Assembly: GCA_023424215.1 (NCBI GenBank)
Contig: JAFAEC010000206.1
Location: forward strand, 1 to 5,007
Direction of reading: 5' to 3'
Length of the DNA stretch: 5,007 nt
Source: Pseudomonadota bacterium
GTDB taxonomy: Bacteria; Pseudomonadota; Alphaproteobacteria; Caulobacterales; Caulobacteraceae
A program made the position numbers and the translations under genes. Below the pieces are notes generated by a model. The model did not search any database, had not been told where the DNA came from, and saw nothing but the letters and a program-made list of their open reading frames with translations. This document shows, piece after piece, positions 1-5,003 of this stretch (the stretch's first letter is position 1; each line of letters starts with the position of its first letter).

Positions 1-297
1 AAGCTCTGCAACATCGTTGAGAAATGGAAGCTCACGAAATACGACGTGTCGGCAAGCTCGGCATCGGCATCTTCCGCTTCCAAGAAAAGCGATGTGCCAT
101 TCCTCGTGAAGGTCAGCATCCCGGATCTCAACATCCGCAAAGGTGCCGGGACGAACTACTCACGCACCGGCAGCTTCACCGGCGTGGGCGTCTTCACCAT
201 CATGGAAGTAAAGTCCGGTCAGGGCTCTACCGCTGGATGGGGACGGCTCAAGTCCGGTGCCGGTTGGATCAGCCTCGACTACGCAAAACGCATCTGA
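1..297 (+). CDS. C-terminal part of a peptidoglycan lysin-type protein with bacterial SH3 domain (5' truncated)
   Basis: The frame is open from base 1 to the TGA at 295-297, so this is the last 98 residues of a longer gene; the internal GTG at 46 is not a convincing start. Residues 1-16 (KLCNIVEKWKLTKYDV) look like the end of a preceding domain. Residues 17-32 are a Ser/Ala-rich linker (SASSASASSASKKS). Residues 36-98 form a bacterial SH3 domain, with the motifs DLNIRKGAGTNYSRTG, GWGRLKSGAGWISLDY and the C-terminal YAKRI. In the family this domain binds the cell wall and is commonly fused to amidase or lysozyme domains in phage endolysins and autolysins of Clostridia. The catalytic domain lies outside the window, so the enzyme class is unknown. 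The gene converges on hcp and ends at a strong terminator. Its last 52 bases recur at 4857-4908. A prophage or autolysin origin is inference. Confidence 0.85.
   Translation, partial: KLCNIVEKWKLTKYDVSASSASASSASKKSDVPFLVKVSIPDLNIRKGAGTNYSRTGSFTGVGVFTIMEVKSGQGSTAGWGRLKSGAGWISLDYAKRI
246..297 (+). repeat. 52-bp direct repeat, left copy (3' end of lysin gene)
   Basis: This segment encodes the last residues of the SH3 protein (LKSGAGWISLDYAKRI plus stop). It matches 4857-4908 in the same orientation at 51 of 52 positions; the only difference is A285 versus G4896. The two copies flank the whole hcp/regulator cluster. Confidence 0.95.
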
Positions 298-302
298 ACA
301 TG

Positions 303-346
303 AAAAGACCTGCGGATTCCATCACGGTTTCCGCAGGTCTTTTTTT
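303..346. terminator. Bidirectional rho-independent terminator between lysin gene and hcp
   Basis: A 14-bp perfect stem pairs 303-316 (AAAAGACCTGCGGA) with 330-343, around a 13-nt loop. Seven T residues (340-346) follow on the plus strand, giving a strong terminator for the lysin gene. Read on the minus strand, the same stem is followed by four U residues (complement of 303-306), so it can also end the hcp operon, whose stop is at 381. Confidence 0.92.
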
Positions 347-380
347 AGTAGACTCTTTTATCTCATTGGATTGACCGATT

Positions 381-2036
381 TTACTCCTCGCCAAAGAAGA
401 GTTTAAGATCGTCCTCCACTGTTCCGATTCCGGCGATACCGAAGTTGTCAACGAGCACCTTGGCAACGTTCGTGGAGAGGAATCCCGGAAGTGTAGGTCC
501 GAGATGTATGTTCTTAACGCCCAGATAGAGTAGCGCGAGTAGCACGATGACGGCCTTCTGCTCATACCACGCAATGTTGAAAGCGAGAGGCAAATCGTTG
601 ATGTCGTCGAGTCCGAATACCTCTTTGAGCTTCAGGGCGATCAGTGCCAGCGAATAGGAATCATTGCACTGCCCGGCATCGAGAACGCGAGGAATGCCAC
701 CGATGTCTCCAAGATCCAGCTTGTTGTATTTGTACTTCGCACATCCGGCTGTCAGGATGACTACGTCCTTCGGCAGCTTCTGCGCAAACTTTGTGTAGTA
801 GTCTCTTGACTTCATTCTTCCGTCACAGCCGCCCATGACAACGAACTTGCGGATCGCACCTGATTTCACTGCGTCGACGACCTTGTCCGCCAGTGCGAAT
901 ACCTGCTCGTGCGCAAAACCGCCGATGATGCTGCCAGTCTCGATCTCCTGCGGCGGCGCACAGGTCTTGGCCTGCTCGATGATGGCGGAGAAGTCCTTGA
1001 CGGTTCCGTACTCGCCGTCAATGTGGCGACACCCCGGATACCCTGCGGCTCCGGTCGTCCATAACCTGTCCTTGTAGGATTCTGCAGGGGGCACGATGCA
1101 GTTTGTGGTCATGAGAATCGGGCCATGGAAGGTGGCAAACTCCTCCTTCTGCTTCCACCATGCGTTTCCGTAATTCCCTACGAAGTTGTCGTATTTCTTG
1201 AAGGCCGGATAGTAGTGCGCCGGAAGCATCTCGGAGTGAGTATATACATCCACGCCGGTACCTTTAGTCTGCTCCAGAAGCTGCTCCAGATCTTTCAGAT
1301 CATGTCCTGAAACCAGAATGCCGGGGTTATTCCTTACTCCGATATTGACCTCTGTGATCTCAGGATTTCCCTAAGCGCCCGTATTTGCCCCGTCGAGAAG
1401 CGCCATGCCGTCCACACCGTATTTTCCCGTCTCCAGTGTGAGAGCAACGAGGTCATCCACTCCAAGGCTGTCATCCAGAAGCTTGGCAAGTGTGCTCTGG
1501 ATAAATGCGTCCACCTCTTCATTATCCTGCATCAGAGCATTGGCGTGCTTGGAATAAGCAGCAAGCCCTTTTAGTCCATATGTGATCATTTCGCGCAGGG
1601 AACGAATATCCTCATTCTCCGTTGCAAGTACGCCTACCTCGTCGGAAGTTGCCTTTGCATCGAACTCACGCTCGTCACCGTTCCAAAGTGCCGCTTCAGG
1701 CAGCGCGTCCGGATCGGAAAGCTGCTTACGCAATTCTTCCTTGACAGCCAAGGTCTCTTTGATGCGTGCGATGATAGCATCACGATCGAAGTTGGCGTTT
1801 GTGATCGTCGCAAAAAGATTGACTGTCACAAGGTGATTGACATCTTTGCCGACCTCTTTTCCTTCCTCACGCAGCTTTGTAGTGACACAGGAGAGCCCTT
1901 TGGCTGCATAGACCAAAAGATCCAACATTCCGGATAGCTCCGGTCTCTTGCCACAAACGCCGACCTTCGTACAACCGGTGCCTCTTGCGGTTTCCTGACA
2001 CTGATAACAAAACATTTCGCATTTTTCCATTTTCAT
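381..2036 (-). pseudogene. hcp: Class I hybrid-cluster protein (hydroxylamine/NO reductase), full length but with an internal amber codon
   Basis: Two stretches in one frame (2036-1374 and 1370-381) give a 551-codon Hcp, the usual length of class I members, interrupted only by TAG at 1371-1373 (codon 222). The N-terminal [4Fe-4S] motif is C10-x2-C13-x8-C22-x5-C28, the class I spacing. Every ligand of the hybrid Fe-S-O cluster is downstream of the TAG and intact: H245 (SGHDLKDLE), E269 (THSEMLP), C313 (TTNCIVPP), C404 (GGCDGR, the persulfide Cys), C432 (TAGCAKYKYN), C457 (AGQCNDSYS) and E492 (WYEQKAV). Family members reduce hydroxylamine and nitric oxide in the cytoplasm and can S-nitrosylate proteins. 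The start ATG (2036) follows AGGA at 2045-2042; ATG 2030 is also possible. The gene is last in the operon, 9 nt after rubredoxin. In most Hcps codon 222 is Tyr (TYGNPEIT), so one base change explains the stop. It is non-functional unless the TAG is a sequence error or is read through. Confidence 0.93.
1371..1373 (-). other. In-frame amber codon inside hcp
   Basis: The codon lies between GCT (Ala221) and GGA (Gly223), within NTGA-stop-GNPEIT, where Hcp proteins have Tyr. TAC or TAT to TAG is a single third-position change. TAG serves as an ordinary terminal stop for the DUF2249 gene (2464-2466) and the regulator (4817-4819), so a reassigned genetic code is not supported. Confidence 0.95.
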
Positions 2037-2045
2037 AGTCTTCCT

Positions 2046-2210
2046 TTAGTCTTCTACTTTTACAAACATACTCTTGTCGACGGAACATATCGGACAAACC
2101 CAATCATCCGGAATGTCCTCAAATGCTGTTCCCGGTGCTATCCCACTTTCCGGATCTCTGATCTCAGGATCGTAAATGTACCCGCACGGCTCGCATTCAT
2201 ACTTGTTCAT
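2046..2210 (-). CDS. Rubredoxin
   Basis: A 54-residue open frame starting at ATG 2210, preceded by a very strong ribosome binding site GGGAGGAGG (2224-2216) and ending in TAA. The iron-binding knuckles are C6-x2-C9 followed by GY, and C39-P-I-C42 preceded by D36-W37-V38. Aromatic core residues Y4, Y11, Y13, F30, W37 and F49 are in place. Size and layout are those of a standard single-domain rubredoxin. The residue after the second knuckle is Ser43, where Gly is more common. It is a one-electron carrier in the cytoplasm. Its position directly upstream of hcp (9 nt gap) suggests it feeds electrons to Hcp, in a role like that of the reductase Hcr in enterobacteria; that role is inference. It lies 15 nt downstream of the DUF1858 gene and is surely co-transcribed. 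Confidence 0.96.
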   Translation of the reverse strand: MNKYECEPCGYIYDPEIRDPESGIAPGTAFEDIPDDWVCPICSVDKSMFVKVED

Positions 2211-2225
2211 ACACATCCTCCTCCC

Positions 2226-2446
2226 TTAGCTGTGCACTCGGATCAGTTCCGCTGATTTTTCGATGAGCACATCTTCGTCCATGCCGGACTTTTTGCTCAT
2301 CTCTGCAATGGTTACTTTTTTTCCATTACTTTCCCGAGGGGGCTGTTCAGCATGGAGAACTTTTCGTTCACCTTCACGATTTCCTCCCTAAGCCAGGGGT
2401 ATTCTCTCAGTAGTTCCGCCAGTTTCGTTTCTCTTGTGATGTTCAT
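2226..2446 (-). pseudogene. DUF1858-family small protein, frame broken at an A7 run (possible -1 frameshift)
   Basis: Translation starts at ATG 2446, seven bases after AAGGAGG (2460-2454). The first frame gives 44 residues (MNITRETKLAELLREYPWL at the start, ending KVMEKK) and stops at TAA 2314-2312. Shifting to the -1 frame at the A run continues the family sequence as VTIAEMSKKSGMDEDVLIEK and on to TAA 2228-2226, for 73 residues in total. The N-terminal half matches the DUF1858 pattern (TKLAELLREYPWLREEI and a following SMLNSPL), and the shifted tail fits its second helical part. The version here has no Cys pair, unlike the redox-disulfide members often found with hybrid-cluster proteins. 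Function is unknown; small DUF1858 proteins recur beside hcp and DUF2249 genes in anaerobes. The gene sits 17 nt after the DUF2249 stop and 15 nt before rubredoxin. The break may be a homopolymer sequencing error, a real mutation or programmed shifting. Confidence 0.82.
2315..2321 (-). other. Slippery heptamer A AAA AAG directly before a stop
   Basis: In the zero frame of the DUF1858 gene the codons are GAA AAA AAG TAA, so the heptamer A AAA AAG is in the exact phase used for -1 frameshifting, as in E. coli dnaX. A -1 slip gives GAA AAA AAA GTA and keeps the family reading frame. A purine-rich GGGAAAG lies 7 nt upstream (2335-2329). A potential stem (2295-2301 pairing with 2262-2268, plus inner GGAC/GTCC) lies 13 nt downstream. 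The run holds seven As; eight would give an ordinary intact gene. Confidence 0.7.
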
Positions 2447-2463
2447 AGCTATGCCTCCTTTTG

Positions 2464-3147
2464 CTATGCGCTTGGATTCGGTTTCTTGTCCGCGAACTTC
2501 TCTTTCAGAACCGCGTTGATTTCTTCTCTGCTCTTTCCTTGCCTTTCCATCTGCTTGATCAGTTTGTATGCCTGAAAGAGTGGTGATGGAGCGATTTCCG
2601 AGCTGAAGAATCCTATACCCATGTTCCATGCGAACTGCTCGAACACATCGTCGAGAGCACGTGAATCGATCCCGTTCTTATATGCCTTCAGAAGTTCTCT
2701 CATCGCCTGACGCTTTCTACCTGCGCCAACCGCATTGGCAAGGGAGAGAAGAAGACGCGTATTGTAGTCAAGAAAGCGGTTCTCATCACTCCATGTCAGA
2801 TCCCAGAACTCTACTGCCAGCTCACCGAGCTTTTCGTCGATCATTGGATAATTCGTGATGACTGCCGGTCTTTCCGGGATATCGGAGATATCGCCTTTCT
2901 CCTCTACGCGGTAGAAATATGCGTGGTATTCGTTGTCCGCTGTTTTTTCCGTATGATGCTCGTAGCCGAGTATTTCCATTACTTCATAGAGAGGGATCGG
3001 CTCGAAGGACTGGACGATCTCCATCCCTTCTCCTTCGGGAAGCGCGGCAGCCTGTTTTTTGATTCCATCAAGGAAGTTGCCGTAAGCGCCCCGTACATCA
3101 ACTTTCTTAAATCCATCTGTTTTGTCTTTCCATTCCGAATAATCCAT
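2464..3147 (-). CDS. DUF2249 protein with C-terminal carboxymuconolactone decarboxylase-like helical domain
   Basis: The protein has 227 residues from ATG 3147, placed five bases after AGGAGGT (3159-3153), to TAG 2466-2464. Residues about 13-82 are a DUF2249 domain (FKKVDVRGAYGNF, LPEGEGMEIVQSFEPIPLYE, LGYEHHTEK, EYHAYFYRVE). Residues about 100-205 are helical (ELAVEFWDLTWSDENRFLDYNTRLLL, given here only as its core pattern, then FEQFAWNMGIGFFSSEI). This region resembles carboxymuconolactone decarboxylase/AhpD-like folds but lacks the CxxC of the peroxidase members, so that activity is not expected. No signal peptide or membrane segment is seen. It is the first gene of the hcp operon, 70 nt downstream of the palindromic operator and tightly followed by the DUF1858 gene. 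DUF2249 proteins recur in nitrogen-oxide and anaerobic redox gene clusters, and an accessory role to Hcp is inferred. The biochemical function is not known to me. Confidence 0.85.
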   Translation of the reverse strand: MDYSEWKDKTDGFKKVDVRGAYGNFLDGIKKQAAALPEGEGMEIVQSFEPIPLYEVMEILGYEHHTEKTADNEYHAYFYRVEEKGDISDIPERPAVITNYPMIDEKLGELAVEFWDLTWSDENRFLDYNTRLLLSLANAVGAGRKRQAMRELLKAYKNGIDSRALDDVFEQFAWNMGIGFFSSEIAPSPLFQAYKLIKQMERQGKSREEINAVLKEKFADKKPNPSA

Positions 3148-3189
3148 GTTGTACCTCCTGCTATTCGTTATCTGTTTCTTTCTGCTTAG

Positions 3190-3231
3190 ACTCTATCGAT
3201 TGTAATGCTATTTGTATGTGGTTATAACCAC
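3190..3231 (-). promoter_or_regulatory. Predicted activator-dependent promoter of the DUF2249-DUF1858-rubredoxin-hcp operon
   Basis: A perfect 14-bp palindrome GTGGTTATAACCAC (3218-3231) has the 5-4-5 layout of Fnr-type sites (GTGGT-N4-ACCAC). On the minus strand a TAGAGT hexamer (3195-3190) starts 22 nt after it, which places the palindrome centre near -41.5 and leaves a leader of about 35 nt before ATG 3147. No good -35 box is seen. TACAAT (3204-3199) is a better -10 match but would put the operator centre near -32. Activation by the adjacent Crp/Fnr regulator is inferred. Confidence 0.65.
3218..3231. promoter_or_regulatory. Palindromic operator, copy 1 (perfect)
   Basis: GTGGTTATAACCAC equals its own reverse complement over 14 bases. 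Its minus-strand extension ATAC is shared with copy 2 at 4111-4124, giving an 18-bp common block GTGGYTATAACCACATAC. It is probably bound by the Crp/Fnr-family protein at 4151-4819. Confidence 0.8.
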
Positions 3232-3241
3232 TAAAGTTCGA

Positions 3242-4045
3242 TCAATCGAGTATCTTTCCGTCGCGTGATATGGTCACGACCTGCCAGGGGATGAACTTGC
3301 CGCTTGCCTGAAGGGCGTTCTTTGCCGCCTGCTCCAGCCCGCCGCAGCACGGTACTTCCATGCGCACGATGGTAACTTCCTTAATATCGTTGTTCGCGAT
3401 AATCTCGGTAAGCTTCTCAGAGTAGTCGATCTCGTCCAGTTTCGGGCATCCGATGATGGTCGTCCTGCCCTTCATGAACTCCTCGTGCATATTGGCATAA
3501 GCGTATGCTGTGCAGTCTGCTGCAATCAGAAGCTTCGCTCCGTCGAAGAATGGCGCCTGCGTCGGAACCAGTTTGATCTGACAAGGCCACTGAGCAAGAC
3601 GCGATACCGGCTTTGCCGATGTATGCGTCTCAGATTCACAAGACTCTTCTCTGCTAAACTGCATCGAATGCGATCCGGGACATCCTCCTTGTGCGTGGTG
3701 CATGCCGCCCTCCTCCTTCATCTTCGCCATCATCAGCTTTCTTCTCTCGTTCTCGTCTTCGATCTTCATGATTTCTTCCGTTGTCATATTCATCGCCGCC
3801 TTTCTGTTTTCTTCCTGCGTTCTCTTAACCGCTACATCGTCATATGCGGGAGCTTCTCTCTCCTCAAAAGTGATGGCTCCTGCCGGACAGCCCGGCAGGC
3901 AGTCGCCAAGACCATCGCAATAGTTCTCTCTTGCGAGCTTTGCCTTGCTGTCCACCATGTCGATGGCACCTTCATGGCATGCCGTAGCGCAAAGCCCGCA
4001 TCCGTTGCATTTTTCTTCATCGATATGAATGATTTTCCTGATCAC
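3242..4045 (-). CDS. Ferredoxin-like 4Fe-4S protein with conserved Cys-rich C-terminal domain
   Basis: The start is best placed at GTG 4045, six bases after AGGAGGTG (4059-4052). An upstream GTG at 4054 overlaps that ribosome binding site and is unlikely. From 4045 the protein has 267 residues and ends in TGA. Near the N terminus is a first ferredoxin motif C13-x2-C16-x2-C19-x3-C23, then C43-x5-C49-x3-C53-P. In this second motif the middle Cys of CxxCxxC is Leu (CDGLGDC), a form I recall in this family, so the second cluster may be atypical or use another ligand. A Lys/Glu/Met-rich, probably helical linker (about 70-115) leads to a CPGS motif (C122). The C-terminal half has well-spaced cysteines in WPCQIKLVP, AADCTAYAY, IIGCPKLDE and EVPCCGGLE. 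Relatives of this protein occur beside hcp and Crp/Fnr genes in Clostridia. An electron-transfer or NO-response role is inferred. It has its own operator-linked promoter and no clear terminator before the DUF2249 gene. Confidence 0.88.
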   Translation of the reverse strand: MIRKIIHIDEEKCNGCGLCATACHEGAIDMVDSKAKLARENYCDGLGDCLPGCPAGAITFEEREAPAYDDVAVKRTQEENRKAAMNMTTEEIMKIEDENERRKLMMAKMKEEGGMHHAQGGCPGSHSMQFSREESCESETHTSAKPVSRLAQWPCQIKLVPTQAPFFDGAKLLIAADCTAYAYANMHEEFMKGRTTIIGCPKLDEIDYSEKLTEIIANNDIKEVTIVRMEVPCCGGLEQAAKNALQASGKFIPWQVVTISRDGKILD

Positions 4046-4066
4046 GTCATTCACCTCCTGTTTTCC

Positions 4067-4095
4067 TTGCGTTCCTGATAAGAGTTTAGTATGAT
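4067..4095 (+). promoter_or_regulatory. Predicted rightward promoter of the regulator gene
   Basis: TTGCGT (4067-4072) and TATGAT (4090-4095) are separated by 17 bases and match the sigma-A boxes at 4/6 and 5/6. The start would fall near 4102, so the palindrome at 4111-4124 lies about +10 to +23, a position that suits autorepression. This is inference from sequence only. Confidence 0.5.
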
Positions 4096-4124
4096 GTGAG
4101 TAAAGAGTATGTGGTTATAGCCAC
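4083..4124 (-). promoter_or_regulatory. Predicted activator-dependent promoter of the ferredoxin-like gene
   Basis: On the minus strand the operator GTGGCTATAACCAC (4124-4111) is followed after exactly 22 nt by TAAACT (4088-4083), the same spacing as at 3190-3231. The start would be near 4076, giving a leader of about 30 nt before GTG 4045. The -35 region is poor, consistent with dependence on a bound activator. Confidence 0.6.
4111..4124. promoter_or_regulatory. Palindromic operator, copy 2 (one broken base pair)
   Basis: GTGGTTATAGCCAC on the plus strand differs from the perfect copy at 3218-3231 by one base. It lies between the divergent ferredoxin-like and regulator genes, so it can serve both promoters. 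Confidence 0.78.
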
Positions 4125-4150
4125 GCAATAGAAATAAAGGTGGATTTTTT

Positions 4151-4819
4151 ATGGACACTGACAGAATCAGGAACACGGTCATTTTTCATGGTATGTCCGA
4201 AAAAGAGATCTCTGATGCTCTGGAAGGGCTGAAAGCGGTAACAAGGAAATACAAAAAGGGTACAACGATCCTCCATGCAGGGTCTACAACAAGGCGCATG
4301 GGGCTGGTGATGGAAGGCGGCGTGACGATAGAAAACAACGATGTGTGGGGAAACAGGACGATCCTCTCCCATGTCGGGAAGAACCAGTTTTTCGCTGAGA
4401 CCTACGGACTGCTTGCAGACGAGCCTATGCTCGTTGACGTGGTCGCTAACGAGGATTGCCTGATTCTCTTTTTGACGATAGGCGCTCTTAATCGCAACAT
4501 CCTAAAGCTGGAAACCTGGACAGCGAAAATAATGAGCAATCTGCTCACGATCTCTACCCATAAGAATCTCACGCTTTCCGGCAGGAGCTTTCATACGGCA
4601 CCAAAAACTATACGAGGGCGCGTCATGTCCTATCTGAACAGCGTCTCCATACAAAAGGGGTCGACAAAGTTCGACATTCCCTTTGACCGCCAGCAGATGG
4701 CGGATTACCTTAATTTAGAAAGAACAGCTCTTTCAAAAGAGCTCCGAAAAATGAAAGACGATGGATTGATTGAATTCCACAAGAATCATTTTCATCTCAA
4801 GGAATTGCTGGAGCTTTAG
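4151..4819 (+). CDS. Crp/Fnr-family transcriptional regulator, probably HcpR-like
   Basis: The protein has 222 residues from ATG 4151, seven bases after AAGGTGG (4137-4143), to TAG 4817-4819. Residues about 10-120 are a cyclic-nucleotide-binding-type beta-barrel (KKGTTILHAGSTTRRMGLV and FFAETYGLLADEPMLVDVV at its core). The phosphate-binding Arg typical of cAMP-binding members is absent from this loop, so cAMP sensing is unlikely. Residues about 150-215 are an HTH_Crp domain, with the helix-turn-helix at 179-205 (DRQQMADYLNLERTALSKEL) followed by the wing GLIEFHKNHF. There is a single Cys (C103), so an Fnr-type [4Fe-4S] sensor is excluded. Family members next to hcp (HcpR) respond to nitric oxide stress, some through heme; whether this one binds heme cannot be seen. 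It is divergent from the ferredoxin-like gene and shares the 4111-4124 operator. It is intact. Confidence 0.9.
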   Translation: MDTDRIRNTVIFHGMSEKEISDALEGLKAVTRKYKKGTTILHAGSTTRRMGLVMEGGVTIENNDVWGNRTILSHVGKNQFFAETYGLLADEPMLVDVVANEDCLILFLTIGALNRNILKLETWTAKIMSNLLTISTHKNLTLSGRSFHTAPKTIRGRVMSYLNSVSIQKGSTKFDIPFDRQQMADYLNLERTALSKELRKMKDDGLIEFHKNHFHLKELLEL

Positions 4820-4856
4820 TATCTCCCGTTTGCCATCTTGAGGTCTGTGGGAAGCA

Positions 4857-4908
4857 GCTCAAGTCCGGTGCCGGTTGGATCAGCCTCGACTACGCGAAAC
4901 GCATCTGA
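4857..4908 (+). repeat. 52-bp direct repeat, right copy: remnant of a lysin 3' end
   Basis: The copy encodes LKSGAGWISLDYAKRI and TGA, matching the end of the lysin gene at 246-297 except at one base. The frame can be read upstream to 4819 (including a GKQ before LKSG), but it bears little resemblance to the rest of an SH3 domain and overlaps the regulator's stop region, so this is a gene-end fragment and not a working gene. It starts 38 bases after the regulator. Confidence 0.92.
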
Positions 4909-4914
4909 TTTCAC

Positions 4915-4953
4915 GCCTGTGGGTATTTTTCGGATACCTGCAGGCTCTTTTTT
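4915..4953 (+). terminator. Rho-independent terminator after the regulator and lysin remnant
   Basis: GCCTGTGGGTAT (4915-4926) pairs with ATACCTGCAGGC (4934-4945) in a 12-bp stem with two G-U pairs and a 7-nt loop, followed by TCTTTTTT (4946-4953). It resembles the terminator at 303-346 in its 3' arm and T tract, so it may have been copied with the lysin 3' end. It can terminate the regulator transcript. Confidence 0.88.
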
Positions 4954-4995
4954 GTTCTTACCCCCTCAAAACAGCCTCTAAATGTCCGTATGGTG

Positions 4996-5003
4996 AAGGA
5001 GGT
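4996..5003 (+). promoter_or_regulatory. Ribosome binding site of a gene beginning just outside the window
   Basis: AAGGAGGT is a near-perfect anti-16S match four bases before the window ends, so a rightward start codon is expected within a few bases of 5008. No start codon follows it inside the window, so the product is unknown. Confidence 0.55.

Noticed and set aside
381..1253. A separate 290-residue gene starting at GTG 1253
   Set aside because: It is in the same frame as the upstream Hcp part and the frame stays open back to the TAG at 1371. The GTG encodes the internal Val of GTGVDVYTHSE, and I see no ribosome binding site of note.
835..1310. Plus-strand frames opposite hcp
   Set aside because: They are antisense to strongly conserved Hcp coding sequence, with no ribosome binding sites or family resemblance.
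1371..1373. Reassignment of TAG to an amino acid across the genome
   Set aside because: TAG ends the DUF2249 gene at 2464-2466 and the regulator at 4817-4819, both at the expected protein ends.
2312..2629. A 105-residue reading of the DUF1858 region from ATG 2629
   Set aside because: Its first part overlaps the DUF2249 gene in another frame and looks like shadow sequence. ATG 2446 has a fine AAGGAGG seven bases upstream.
3196..3249. A 7-bp inverted repeat (TCGATTG at 3196-3202 and CAATCGA at 3243-3249) around operator copy 1
   Set aside because: The arms are short, about 40 bases apart, and one contains the ferredoxin gene's stop codon. There is no T tract, so it is neither a clear terminator nor a second operator.
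3485..4078. A 197-residue plus-strand open frame
   Set aside because: It is antisense to the ferredoxin-like gene, has no recognisable domain, and its Cys/Arg-rich composition is that of a shadow frame.
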